Source of the DNA: Peribolospora baueri
Taxonomy: Eukaryota; Basidiomycota; Peribolosporomycetes; Peribolosporales; Peribolosporaceae
Assembly: GCA_029717555.1 (NCBI GenBank)
Contig: JAMDHS010000020.1
Coordinates: forward strand, 62,001 to 126,000
Direction: 5' to 3'
DNA: 64,000 bases
Position numbers and translations under genes: made by a program. The notes under the pieces are model-generated. The model did not search any database, was not told where the DNA came from, and saw only the letters and a list, made by a program, of their open reading frames with translations. This document shows positions 11,091 through 22,611 of the stretch, piece after piece. How positions within the stretch are numbered: the stretch's first letter is position 1; each line of letters opens with the position of its first letter.

Positions 11091-12308
11091 GGTTGGGAGG
11101 ACGAGGACGAGGGCGGGCGTGCAGGCCAAGGACAAGGGCAAGGGCAAGACTACGCGGGGCCGTGTCGTGGGTGGGTGCGGGGGGAGGGCGGGGCGAGGCC
11201 GGGACGGAGAGAGACGGAGGAAGGAAGGATAGACAAATTGGCTGGGCTGCTGTTGGGGTGAGCGACCGAGAGAGTTGGCTGGGCAAGCTTGGGCTTGGAT
11301 GGGTTGGCTGGCTAGCTGGCTGACCTGGCTGGCTGACTGGGCGAGGGTAAGTCAGACGAAGGAGGGAGGGAGACGGATGGACGTCAGGGCGAAAAAAGGC
11401 GAAGAAGGAGGAAGAGACCGGTGAAGTCGGCGAGCGGGCGAGACGATGATGACGACGATGACGACAAGGACAAGAAGAACAAGGACAAGCAAGGAACAAG
11501 CACAACTGGGACGACGATCCGACGACGACCCGACTCGTCCGCAATCTTTTTCATCTCGACATTTCTTCTTCTCTCTCTCTCCTCTTCTCTACATTTCCTC
11601 CACTCCAGCCACGTCAATCAGAGTCACGCACGCGCAAAATTCTCATCGTCCGATCTATCCCCATTCCCATTCCCAATTCCCTTCCATTCCCCCGCGTCGG
11701 CCGATCCGATCGGGAATACTCGGGGCGCCGGCGTCCCAAGCCGGAAGCCCCCTGCTGCGGCTGCGGCCCAGTCGCTCGCCATCGCCTCGGCGACCGGGAC
11801 CGACAGTGGTCCCCGCACGCGAGGCTCGCGAGGTCTGCCGATGGCATGCCACGGTATGCCATCGCTCGCCGCCCTCGGGACACTCGGGCGCTCGGGCACG
11901 CTCGGCGCACCTCGGTATCGACCCAGACGCGATCAGATCAGATCAGATCAGATCAGATCAGATCAGCGAGCGAGCGTCTCGACCGTGTTCGCTCCAAGGC
12001 GGCGGAACTTTGGGGCATGCGTTGCCTTCGCGGATAATACGTTCATCCTCCCGGCGCCCGACCGGCCAAACACCATACCAGAACAAAACAAAACAAAACA
12101 GAAAAGAACGACACCGACGTCGCCTCCGTTCCATATAAAAATACAAAACCTGCCGTCCGGAGGAGGAGTGAATACGAGTGTGCTGAGGCGAACGACGAAC
12201 AAACGAACGGACAAACAAACAAACAAGCAGCAGTCATAGGAAACAGAGGAGCGGCCGCATAGACGCACGCGACCGACCAAACGGACGGCCCGCTATCCAG
12301 TCAGCTAA
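11091..12308. promoter_or_regulatory. IDP upstream region and 3' flank of the Zn2Cys6 gene
   Basis: About 1.2 kb without a supportable gene. The 5' part is purine-rich on the plus strand (IDP 5'UTR side). A seven-copy GATCA tandem repeat lies at 11931-11965 and an AT-rich box (ccatataaaaata) near 12130. A long plus-strand open frame (11421-12239) is low-complexity and has no motifs, so it is not called. Confidence 0.4.
11931..11966. repeat. (GATCA)7 pentanucleotide tandem repeat
   Basis: Seven perfect copies of gatca followed by a partial copy, upstream of IDP and downstream of the Zn2Cys6 gene. Confidence 0.95.
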
Positions 12309-13377
12309 CTAGCTATCCAGCCCACCTCCCCCCCCGCCAAACCCAGGCCCGATCCCAAGGGCAAAAGAGTTCATCGTCTCCAGCAGCTCCGCCGCGCCCG
12401 TTCCGCCAGTGGTCGTGAGCGTCTGCTGGGAAGGCCCGAAGAGGCTGTCCCAGAATGCCCACTCGTCGTCCGGCTCTGGCTCGGGCTCCGGCACCGACGA
12501 CGACGCCGCCATCGCCATCGTCTCTCCGTATTCGTATTCCTCCTGGTCCTGTCCTTCTCCGACTTGATGTTGTTCTTTTGGCACGCGGCTCGGGGACTGG
12601 AACAGCAAGACAGGAGTAGGCGAGACGGCCACTGACGTCGCCGGGTCCGAAGACGGGTACTGTGCCCGGACGGACGTACCCGTACTCGCGCCCGCCCCAC
12701 CGACGGCGGCGGCGTCGAGCGACACACCTTCATCGACCGTCAAAGAAGGAGGCGCACGCTCCCCGTCGACCGTCTGTCGTCGACGACGCTTCCCCGAACG
12801 TCCTCCATCTGCTTCTCCTCCTTCTCCTTGTCGAGACTTGCCCCGCCTTTGCTCCACCCGTTCACACCGCTTCCCCCCTTGCTCCAGCAGCCGAGTCAAC
12901 ACGTTGACCGCTCTATTCGCCACCGTGCTCACGTTCGTCGCAGCCCTACAATAGTTCGAGTACCGAAAAGGAGCGGCGGAGGGATCAGCGCGATCCAACG
13001 TAGGCGTGCCCACGGACTTACTCACCGCATCGCCTCAATCGCGCTTTGCACATACCGCCTGTTCTCCTCCGCGACCGCAGGCGCATGCGGCCCCACACAG
13101 TAGAGATCGATGCAGAGTGCGACGGCAGCGGTAAAAATCTGCACGAGAACGACCCACCAGCGCATGCCCGGAAAATCGACTTTGCGAGCCTGCCGGACGA
13201 GGTCGAGGCAGTCCTTGGCCGAGACAAGCGTGGCGTCCTTGGAATGTCCGTACCTTGCGTCGCTGTACCCGCGCGCCATGAACGGGCGATGAAGGCGCAT
13301 GATCCGGTTGTGCAGCGTGAGACCGATGAACAGCCTCTGCCACACCAGCTGCCGCCGTTCCGAATTCCCTTCCGCCG

Positions 13378-13414
<37 letters not shown>

Positions 13415-15125
13415 GACAACGTCATAGCGGAGGTAGCCGGGCAGGTTATAGAACGCCGTTCGAAGCTCGCTTTCGAGCGATGCGATCGCGTCGTACGATA
13501 TGCCCTTGTTATACAGGTCCACGAATCGGCGTGCGCCTGCCGAGCGCGGGGCGCGGTGGTGGGACAGAGCGTGTGAGCCATCCATTTTCTCCCATCAACG
13601 GCTCGCTTCGATTAATACGCGAACGGCGACAACCACTCACTCGTCGCAAAAGGCACCTTGGCAATGTGATAGCTCGAGCTGGTGGCCGTGCGACGGAGAT
13701 CGTGCGAGACGATGGAACGGTCGTCGACCAGCTCTTCGTCGTCCACATTGGAGAACATCTGTGTCTTGACCTGGTCTGGGTGAATGCTGTAACTGAACTG
13801 GCACGACGATGCCACGTACCAGTCCTGACACGTCAGGCTCCACCACATCCGTCGGCCGATCTCCCGCGACACGGCACCCATCCCCCGTCTGTCCGCCCCC
13901 GGAGCGTCGAGCCGGCCGAGACCCATCGCGGTGGCCATCCTGATCGCCAGACCGAGGTGGGCGTGGTGGAGGCCGCTAAAATCGCGGTTGTTGAGCCAGA
14001 GACCCATGATGACGAGCGTCTGCAACGCTTCCATCGAGTGGTACGCCGCAAAGTTGGACTGAGCGAGCGCCCTGTGGCTCGCGTGGTAGTACATCTCATC
14101 CTCCCCGTGCCCGACTCCTGTCGGCGCAGGAGACCGTCCGTCATCAAAGTGCTCGCCGAGGCAAAGGACGATGAACAGCAGCGCCAGCCATCGCGCCGAC
14201 TCGTGCCGTTCATTCTCGGCCCAGAACCGTCGATATCGTGAGAGGAATGACGGAACGTGCAGCGGATGATGGATCCATTCGACCCGATCCAGGTAGACGT
14301 CCACGAGATGGTCGCACCTTTCCTTCGATGGCAGCAGGTCGAGCAGATCGTCGTACGACCCCAGAGGAGACGCAACAGCGAGCGGGTATGCGGCTAATCC
14401 AGATTGCGGTGAAATAGTAGGAGAAGCGGACTGGCGTCTGTCGTCGGCGATCCGCTGAGATGCACCCACGAGGATGTGATGGTCGAATAGGTCGTGCATG
14501 GACACGTCCAGCTGCTGCGGACCCCGCTTGGTCGCGAGGTCAGCAAGATCTGCCAGCGTCCCCGCCGATTCCTCCAGGGCATTCGAGACCGCCCTGCCGG
14601 CGCCGTAAGAGGGAGAGGAAGAAGTTTCGGGATCGCGTACAGGTTCAGGCTCGGGCGAGGGAGAACGTTGGAGTCCCGATCGGGCGATGACTCGTTCCAG
14701 CCGCGCCACTCGTCGTTGCAGATCCGCCACGCTCTGTTCGCTGCGACCGCCCTCATCGTCGCGGTCCTCTCCGAAGAACGGGGCGGCGCCGGCGCTCCAG
14801 GTGCACGTCTCCCCTCGTCGGATGCAGTTCGAGCATTGGCGTTTGCGGTCGCACTGCGTAGCAGGCCCCAAAGGACGAAGAGAACGGAATGAGGGCCAGT
14901 TGCGGAGCACGGGCGAGAGATACGGTGTATCAGACGGCTGCAGTGTCGGCATCACGAGGACGACTCACCCTGACCTTCCTCTGACGACATTGGACGCCTG
15001 TCGCGGAGGAAAGGACGAAATGAATGATCGGGAACGTGTCTCACTCAGAGCCTGCGCTGGAGCCCCAGAGCGGAGAACAAGAAGCACTCACAGGAGAAAC
15101 TCGGTCGGCTACCAGCGCTCGCCAT
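12309..15125 (-). CDS. Zn2Cys6 (Gal4-type) transcription factor
   Basis: Exons (minus): 15092-15125, 14969-14997, 13641-14853, 13026-13536 and 12309-12945; 807 aa. The zinc cluster is split over three exons and only appears after splicing: SCVQCRQRKVR, then CDRKRQCSNCIRRGETCTW, spaced CX2CX6CX5CX2CX6C. A short linker and a heptad-like helix (VADLQRRVARLERVI) suggest dimerisation. The central region matches the fungal-specific regulatory domain (LVDVYLDRVEWIHHPLHVP; MGRRMWWSL-type segment read here as IGRRMWWSLTCQDWY). Exon 4 holds a poly-Ser run encoded by a TCG-type repeat, and the C-terminus is acidic and Gly-rich. The protein should bind paired CGG half-sites in the nucleus. It is divergent from a short-chain dehydrogenase 314 bp away, a common regulator-target arrangement, but the target is not known. 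Confidence 0.92.
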
Positions 15126-15439
15126 GAGTGAAACAAGCCGGCCTGTGCAAGTTTTGGCTTCGCGCGACGGGCGAGACAAGCTGCTGGCGGAGTGGTATGA
15201 GTGGGCGGTCGAAGTAGACGCCGCCAGATCAAGGCCAGATAAAGTGTCGCCCCACGGCCGCAGCCGATAACTCGTCCGCCGATCGCCTTCGTCGCTCGCT
15301 TGCTACCGGCATCAGCGCACCCCCAGCGGCCAATGACGGTTACGATCAATCAGGCTTACGAGCCACCACCACACATACACACACACACACGCAACGCCCG
15401 CCCGCGAGCGACGACCACATCGACGTTGAGGATGAGGTG
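15126..15439. promoter_or_regulatory. Shared promoter of Zn2Cys6 regulator and SDR gene
   Basis: A 314-bp divergent intergenic region containing a (CA)n run at about 15370-15390 and several CGG/CCG trinucleotides. No clean CGG-Nx-CCG site stood out by eye. Confidence 0.5.
15370..15390. repeat. (CA)n dinucleotide repeat
   Basis: About ten CA units with one interruption, in the Zn2Cys6/SDR divergent promoter. Confidence 0.85.
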
Positions 15440-17138
15440 ATGGAGAAGCCATTTCTGCGTCGCGCACCTCCAACCGAGCTCGCCGTCGCCTTTACGATGG
15501 CCGCACGGGCCCAATTCGTTCGGATCGTCGCCACGGGTGGTCACAGTGGCCTGGTGAGTCTGTAGTTACCTATATTAGGCCCCGGTTCAAAGGACTGCTG
15601 GACACCTGGCGTCGGCGCTGCGAGATCGTTCAGCCTGACTCGTTCGCGCTCTCGATCCTCCTCTAGGGCTTTGAAGCGCTCCGACAAATCTTCCTCTCCC
15701 CGCCCTCCACCTTTCCCGCGCCCTATCACCTCATCCTCTTCGTGCGCTCTCCCGACTCTGTCGCCGTCGCTTCCTCCATTGTCCATCTCCGCCAACTGCA
15801 GCCCGGCTCGCGCGTCGAGGCGCGCAAGCTCGACCTTGCGTCGTTGGAGACGGTGCGCTCGGCGTCGCAGGAGCTCTCAAAGGATCTGCAGCGGGAGAAG
15901 TTCGAGGGGACCGGGACTGGGAGGGCGGATCTCTTTCTGCTTTGCGCCGGAGCGGCAAAGGCGAAAAAGGAGACGACGGAGGACGGGTTCGAGGCGACTC
16001 TGCAGGTCAACCACATTGGTAGGCAGTCCGATTATACAGTCTCTCCCATCGTCACCGGCGTGCGCCATTCATTTCCTTTTCTCTTTCCCGCACCTCCACG
16101 GCTGCATACACCAGCCCACTGGCTCCTTCTATCCACCCTTAAAACCCACATCGCCGACCAGGTTCTTTGCGCCGATAAAACCTTGCCGCCCACGAGGATC
16201 GTGTTCGTCTCTTCGGACCTTCATCGGAGGGTCAGGGATGTGTGTGAGTTTGCGAACGGGGTTTTCGTTCAATCAGGGCCGATAGTTTATCAATAGATGC
16301 TTGATGAAAACCATATGTTGTGGTTCCTGATTAGCCGATCTCCGTGGATGCTGAACCTTCTCTATTTTATCGTTTAAAGCCAAGATAGATTCTTTGTTCG
16401 ATCTCTCCAAGGAGGAGTGGAGCGGAATGGCTGCCTACGGCGCGTCCAAATTGGTGCAGCTCGCCAGCATTCAGCGGTGGAGGCGAGAGTTTGAAGCTCT
16501 GTGCGAGGAGCGCGACCAGTCTGGCGATGGGCACGAAGGGAAGCTGGAACTCGTGTCCGTCACGCCGGGTGAGGATAATATCTCCTTCGCCGGAGCTGAG
16601 CTTGTCTGTCCGCGATTCATTCACGCATGTTCGCGCGCTGATCGACGTTTCACCCTTGCCCGCCGGACGGGCCTCGTCAGGCTTCGTTCCGACCACCGGG
16701 TTGGACCGAGAAATGCCTTGGTACAGCCGACTGTGGATGAAAAGCGTGATGCCTTTCCTGACCGTTATCGTGACCGGGATCTCACAAGGTGAGCGAAATG
16801 GGTCGAGCGTCGCGGTCCCTTCGTCCGCTGCACCAAACCAGGTAGAGCCGACCGATGTGATATGCTAATGGACCGGGTGCCATCATCTCGAAACCTTTGC
16901 TTTTTTCGCTCCCCTCGCTCTTCCAGCCGGCGAGGCCATCTGTACCGCTTGCACGGCGCCCTTGATCACCGTGCCGCACTCGACCGCCCGCCCGCCTTCG
17001 CCCGCGGTGACGCCGTCCGAGGACGACGGCAGACGAGTCCGCGTGGCCGCGCTCGACAAGCGTCGCGAGCTGGTCAACCCGGACGAGCGCGTCTTCGACG
17101 AAGCGATGCAGGACAAGTGGTGGCCGAAGATTGCGTGA
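15440..17138 (+). CDS. Short-chain dehydrogenase/reductase
   Basis: Exons 15440-15553, 15667-16018, 16115-16243, 16380-16568, 16681-16788 and 16927-17138 give 367 aa. The Rossmann cofactor motif is TGGHSGLG, split across intron 1. Further SDR features: LDLASLETV (aspartate after beta-3), LLCAGAA (NAG-type), the QVNHI helix-4 asparagine region, VFVSSDLH (catalytic Ser region), YGASK (YxxxK catalytic pair) and SVTPGFV. The fold and order match classical SDRs of the retinol-dehydrogenase/WW-oxidoreductase-like group, which oxidise or reduce small alcohols and ketones with NAD(P). The N-terminal 20 residues before the Rossmann fold are extra; ATG at 15497 (MAARAQF) is an alternative start. The substrate cannot be told from sequence. 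It is divergent from a Zn2Cys6 regulator that may control it. Confidence 0.9.
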
Positions 17139-17309
17139 AAACCGTTCGGGAGATTGGCAATCGAATGGGCGCGCCCGCCGCTCTTCCTTCTTCTCCTCAG
17201 CTTCTGGCACGGTCTTTCAGGTTTCTTGGTACGCTCCCACGGTGGACGCTTCCCCTGCCGGCCGCGCAGTCCAGTTCCAGATATCACACGATATCGCCTC
17301 TATTGTATT

Positions 17310-18967
17310 TCAGAGAACGAATGTACCGACGTAGCCGATCGCGGCGGCGGTACCCAAAGCCGTGACGAAATTGACCTGGTGTGATCGAATGAGCACGATC
17401 GTTAGTTAGTGCCGGGGGCGCGGGGAAAATTAGAGAAACATTGCACTCACCGCACTGTTGCTCAAGACGTCTATGCCACTGACGGTTTCCCAGTCGTCTT
17501 TGCCGTCGTCGTCTGACCTTTTCCTTTCGCCGGCTTTGGGCAGTCGAGATGCGAGTAGGACCTTTCCGCGCGATGGCGAGTAAAGGGTGCGCTGGAGCGT
17601 GGCGCCTAGGAGGGAGTCGAACTGGCGACATATGGACAAATTAAAATAAGACTTAGAATCAGGATCAAAATTAGGATCAAGCACCCACCAAACTGCCGCA
17701 GAGACCCGCTGCGCCGGCCAATGCCACAACCTTGGCCCACTCGGCAACGCTCAAGGCTTTGCAAGAGGCGTTGCCGAAGTAGAGCGAGGTGACGCAAACA
17801 AGGCCAACGAAGAGCCCTCCAGCGAGGGAGACAAAGGTGCCAAAGGCGGTGACGCCGCCGTTCGTCCCTGGAGGCACCTGTCGAAAGGTGGTAATCAAGC
17901 GGGGCTTGGAGTTGGCAAGGATACCGAGCTGTGAAGGTGAAGAGGTGATAGAAATGGTCAGATATGCAAGACCGCATGGTCACTCCGCATTAAGGGGACG
18001 GGGGAGATGATTGACCTCGCTGGCAAGGGTATCGCCCATACACGTCGCGAAGTGTCTGAAAGCGACAACAAACAAGCAGGTCGAGGACCGGGTTAGGCGA
18101 TATGCAGTATCCCCCATAGTTGGCCTCCGACAAGAAGGGCGAAACGCGAGGTTACTCACCCGACTGCACACAGGACGAGGAACCTACTGAGTCGAAGTTC
18201 TTGCGCGGAACTAATAGCGCACCATGCCTTTCCGTCGCCGAACGGGAGCCCTGGTACCATAGGGGCGAGCTCTTGAACGGCCGATTGCAGGGAAGCGGGG
18301 AGTGAGGTGGACATGAGGAGCGACGTGGCGAAGGCGATGCGCCACAGAATAGCTGCGCTCGCACCTATTTTGGGCGAACCACGAATTGACTCTTAGCCAT
18401 ACGCCGTAAGGGAGAGGGTGAAAAGAGGAGTCCACCAGACTCACCGGTCCAAGAATTGCAAAGGACCTGAACGGCGTCCCGTCGCCCTCCGCTCGCCGCC
18501 TTGTGAGACGCTGTGCGGGAGCTCGAGCGCACGTCCGAGGCTTCCACTTCCAATCTTGCCTTGCGAGCCGCACCGACCTGGAGGGCGAAGAGGGGAAAAG
18601 AAGACGGTGAGTGCAGGACAAACGTGAAGGCGAGTTTCGATGCTTGGGAGACAGAACAAGGAGAGACAGAGCTCGCCTTAGTTGTCCTCGAGCCGGTGAA
18701 GTAGAAGGCGAGCAACAGGGCCGCCCATACGCTCAGCGGGTTCTGTGAATCGACGTTGACGCAAAGAAGAGTGCGAATGGGGATCGTGAGAGTGTGATCT
18801 CTCTCGACGAACCGACGGCCGGGACGCACCGCCAAGCTCGCGTAGCCCACGACCGCGGCCGCGACGGCTCCGTCGAGGGAGAGGGAGCCTTTTCGGAAGC
18901 CATGAGCGCCGAGGGCGAGGGCGAGGAGCAGACTGCCGGGGTAGAGGTCGCTGACGCCTATCGTCAT
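17310..18967 (-). CDS. TMEM19/DUF92 family integral membrane protein
   Basis: Eight exons (minus): 18830-18967, 18677-18742, 18445-18577, 18160-18364, 18016-18055, 17689-17928, 17451-17621 and 17310-17375; 352 aa, close to human TMEM19 (336 aa). Family blocks: LGAHGFRKGSLSLDGAVAA, FYFTGSRTTKVGAARKA, QVLCNS, GHFATCMGDTLASELGIL, PRLITTFRQVPPGTNGGVTA, then a run of hydrophobic helices. These conserved Asp, Asn and Gly positions define the DUF92 family, whose plant and cyanobacterial members include VTE6-type phytyl-phosphate kinases; the fungal role is unsettled. The intron after TTK uses a GC donor (AAG|GCGAGC). That intron is 99 nt with no in-frame stop, so retention would insert 33 residues. 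The gene is convergent with the SDR, 171 bp apart. Confidence 0.9.
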
Positions 18968-19734
18968 TGCCTTTTTTGTATTTTTGTGGAACGGAGTGCG
19001 AGCGAGGCGCGAGGCGTGTATAATAGGCGATCGGATGAACGCGGCGCGTCGGTGCGAGAGGACGACTTCGCTTGTCGCGTCTCGTTTTACGTTCGTATCT
19101 TCCAGTCGAACTGGCGTTAACGGAGAAGGAGGACCACGTGGGTCGGACGGGCCACGTGGGTGGAGACGGAGACGTCGTCCGCCCTTTATTATCTTCCTTG
19201 TCTTTCGTTGTCTTCGGCCCGCAACCCCGTGTCGACACCGTTCCGACAGCCGTCTGCGCTTGGTTGGGCGGAGGGCGAGGGCGAGACGTTCGAACCGAAA
19301 AGGAGACGAGACTCTGATTGAAAAGCGTCCCACTCAACCTCACCTTTTCCCCGCCCGCCTCGACGGCCTGCCTAGGCCTCTGGGATGATCTCAACTGTCT
19401 CTTGCATTCACCCTCGTTTGTCCCTATATGACTTCGCCGCCGGGCGCGCTTTCTCCTAGCTTTGCTCGCTTACTCTGATAACATCCGACAGCATCATCGC
19501 GCTGACAACAACTTTCTCCTTCCTCTCAACCGCGCCACTACAAATCTGCGTCTCGAACGCTTTTTAGCTGCTCACGAGAACGCCGACGTCGTTGACCGGA
19601 CGAGGTCGTGCACGGAGGGGGTAGGGAGCTGTTTGTAAAGAAGTACGCAAAGATGATGGAGACGCTGGGGTTGGTAGAAAGGACGAGTTAGTCGACCGTT
19701 CGGAGGGATCGATCTGTTGGATTCGAGAGACACG

Positions 19735-19791
<57 letters not shown>

Positions 19792-20019
19792 AGCGCAAAG
19801 ACGGCGTCCTCGTATCTCCTAATGTCCCGACGTCCTCGTGTAACTGGCGTAGTGACCCAATGCCCTACCGTAGCATCGCCATGTCGTCGTGGAGCGATGT
19901 GAGGCTCGCGCTCGCTACCCGCCGGGCCGCCCCACGCCCTGCCAGTGATCGACCGCAGCGGCGACAATACCTCGCGTCCATCGCTCGTGCCCATTCGCCT
20001 TGTCGCAACGGCATTGGCA
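18968..20019. promoter_or_regulatory. Divergent region between TMEM19-like and SH3 genes, with GT/GA microsatellite
   Basis: About 1.05 kb. Contains a (GT)n(GA)n compound repeat at 19735-19789 and pyrimidine-rich stretches. No supportable gene; a long minus-strand open frame (19865-20431) is antisense to SH3 exons and is ignored. Confidence 0.45.
19735..19789. repeat. Compound (GT)n(GA)n microsatellite
   Basis: About ten GT units pass directly into about eighteen GA units, some 230 bp upstream of the SH3 gene start. Confidence 0.95.
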
Positions 20020-21098
20020 ATGTTCGCCGACTTGACCGAAGAGGACAAGCAGGCCTTCTTCGCCTTGCTGGACGAGTGAGCAACCCAGAGGGCTGGACAA
20101 CCCTCTTCTGACGGTCGGCCAAATGTCCGCTGCTCATCGTCTTTTCAACTCGCGTCAGGTACTTTTCTTCACGCCCCCACCTCTTCCAAGCGCGCGATGG
20201 CGTTAACCCGTCCTCCCTGGCGCGAAGAGCCACCGGCATTCTAACAGCCTCGAATGTGTCCACGCCGCCGCTTCCGAGGGCAGCGGGCTCAAGCAACGAC
20301 AATGCCGTAACGACCTCCAGCCCCCCTCCACCTCCGCCCTCGTCAACTAGACCTTCGCTCGTCGTGAGGGGTGTGCCCGGACAACAGGCCAGGTCTACCC
20401 CAACGGGCCTCTCGACAGGGAAGGTGAGCAAGCAAAGACGTTCTTTCCTCCATCACTCAATATTACCGTCTAGTTGTCTCCTTGCACATCTTGTCCCAGC
20501 GTTGTGCGACTCGCGCTCAGTCTCTGCTCCTTCGGTTTACATTTCCACTTCCCCTGTATCACTCGCCATGCAGGCCATCAGCTCCATGTCGACCGCCTCC
20601 GCATCATCCGCTTTTGGCTCGCTCGTCAACCGAACGACCCCAGAGCAAAAAGCGGCCGCCGCCAAGGCTCAAAGAGAGAAAGACGCTCCGCCGACGAGGA
20701 GGACGATGCCTCCACCGGTGAGAAGAGGGATGCAGGAAGAAGACGCGGATGCGCAGGTCGATGTGGTTGAGCACCAGGCGGAGGGCATCGGCGAGGCAGA
20801 AGCCCTTTACGACTACGCAGGCACGGTGAGTTTCCTCCCGGAACCGCAGCCATTCCTTTGTCAGACCGAGCTGAGCCACCGGTAATCGCCTTCTCTTCTC
20901 TCATCATCCTTCTGCTCTTACTCTCTTTCCTTACCTCATTCGTCTGTGACCTTTCAGGACCCGGACGATCTGGAGTTACGCGAAGGTGACAGGATCGTCA
21001 TCACGGAGAAGGTGGACGAGAACTGGTACAAGGGTATCGTTCAGGACGCCTCCGGTCGGCGCGGCATGTTCCCGGCCTCGTACGTGAAGGAGCTGTAG
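20020..21098 (+). CDS. SH3-domain adaptor protein
   Basis: Exons 20020-20075, 20159-20423, 20574-20825 and 20958-21098 give 237 aa. The N-terminus (MFADLTEEDKQAFFALLDEY) is a short conserved-looking helix followed by FSSRPHLF. The middle is Ser/Pro/Thr-rich with a proline run. A helical stretch follows (TPEQKAAAAKAQREKDA), and the C-terminus is a complete SH3 domain: AEALYDYAGT, DPDDLELREGDRIVI, DENWYKGIV, GRRGMFPASYVKEL. The ALYDY motif, the conserved Trp and the final PxxYV identify the fold. The architecture resembles fungal Lsb/Pin3- and Sla1-network adaptors that bind proline-rich ligands at cortical actin, but the exact orthologue is not clear. An in-frame ATG-TGA just upstream argues for the start at 20020. 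Confidence 0.87.
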
Positions 21099-22053
21099 TG
21101 CGACACTCGAGCTCGAGCTTGGGAACTTATTTACTTGGCTTGCAAATCTTCACGGGGAGACCGTCGGCTGTTGCGGGAACACCGCGGCCCGCAGAGGCTT
21201 CAGAGCGCTAGCAGATAGATGCATGCTCCTTCTGACCGGCAATGCCGACCAACAAAACGGCCTGGCTCGGCCTCTGAGTGCCGAGATGTCGCATTTTGCC
21301 GGTCAGATACTATCGGCGTCTGCAACTCGCTTTCCATACACGGGGAAGACGCACATGTTGCACGATTCAGCCACGGCGCTCCACCAGCACCGTGGGCTCA
21401 TTGTGCGCGTCACACCAAACCACAAATGGCGTACATGTGTGCCGTCGAGATGGAAGCGAGAAAGAGATTTGATTTCGTTCCAAGTGTCTATATAGGATAG
21501 TCCTATGTTGGTTACCTCCCGCGACGCCTTTCCGTTCCGAGTCGAGAGTGTGGCGTGCACAGCCGCCGCATTCGGGTTCAATTTGTTTTGCGGTTGCCAG
21601 GCAGACGCGGTTGCGCGCGCCGTTCCACACGACCAGATCGGAGGAGCGCCCACCTGGCGACCACAACGGTGACAGCAACGATTGCAGCTCTCATATGAAG
21701 GACTCTGCCTCGTGAGAGCAGTCATGTAAGAGAGACGGATCCTCTCCTCCCCTCACTCCTCATCCTCTACCATCGCCCATCCCGGCCAGGAGGCACCGTC
21801 CGCCGATCTGTTCATATTCAACCTGCTTGGCCGCGTTGATCGCGGTCCAGGGCACCTGCTTTCTTTCCATCCTTTCTTTGCTCCTTCCTCATTTCACTTC
21901 TTCTCAGCTAAAGAATCCGATCAGGCGTCTGGATAATCGACCCAACCATGGCGGTCCGCAAGGCGCCTTTGCTCCTCGCCGGCCTGCTCCTTGTCTTCTT
22001 CACAATCGCCTCGAGTCTCGGCGTTCGTGGCGGCCTTTGCGCACCGGCAGGAC
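21099..22053. other. Intergenic, no clear gene
   Basis: SH3 3' flank and upstream region of the doubtful small gene. An ATG at 21948 opens a hydrophobic stretch (PLLLAGLLLVFFTIASS), but I could not connect it in frame to the downstream exons. A minus-strand open frame at 21303-21725 has no recognisable domain. Confidence 0.35.
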
Positions 22054-22611
22054 ATGATGTGGCTGCTCACTCTCTTCGTCGGGAACCTACCGGCGCCGTT
22101 GGTCCCGATCTCCGGTGGGCAAGACTGCATTCCAAGGTCTCCGTAAGGCAGGCTTGGGTTCAGCACCGGAGGGACGACAACTGCACGGGGTGTGGTCTGA
22201 GCATGAGGCGACGCGATACGGACGACAAGGACGAGAACGGCAAGCAAACCTCCTCAAGGTGAATCTGATTCGTTCTCTGTTGGACATTTTACCGCATACT
22301 GACGTCTCGGTGCGACCCGTTATCCTCCCCCGCGCCGGCCCCCCCCCCCCCCGCCCCACATCACATCAAACACGAAACCTCATTCAAGTGAGTCTTCCAA
22401 GATAGCCACAGCACCCCCGACGCTAACGCAAACCCCGGCACCAGCGCCTACGGCCTCATACACGCCCTTCCAACAGTTCCCGAAAAGCATCCAATTCAGT
22501 TCGAACGGCGATGTCGTCGATATGCTCTCTGACGTGCCGTTAATCTCCATGGGCCCATTGGCGCTAGCGTTGTCCACCCTGTTCGTCAAACTCTGGCTGA
22601 GGGCGTTTTGA
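22054..22611 (+). CDS. Putative small membrane protein (uncertain model)
   Basis: A tentative three-exon model, 22054-22114, 22164-22258 and 22402-22611 (121 aa), keeps phase across GT-AG borders. The first exon encodes MMWLLTLFVGNLPAPLVPIS, a membrane-like helix. The second is charged (EGRQLHGVWSEHEATRYGRQ). The last exon reads IQFSSNGDVVDMLSDVP and ends with a hydrophobic helix (LISMGPLALALSTLFVKLW). This last exon looks most like real coding sequence. The N-terminus may lie further upstream, since the frame stays open back through SAFVAAFAHRQD. The second intron contains a run of about 14 C residues. I recognise no family. Confidence 0.35.

Noticed and set aside
11421-12239. 272-codon plus-strand open frame upstream of IDP
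   Set aside because: Low-complexity (Asp run, repeats), contains the GATCA microsatellite and no domain; its frame is open because the DNA is repetitive and GC-rich.
21303-21725. 140-codon minus-strand open frame with several Cys residues
   Set aside because: Cysteine spacing does not match any zinc motif, no splice context, no other sign of coding.
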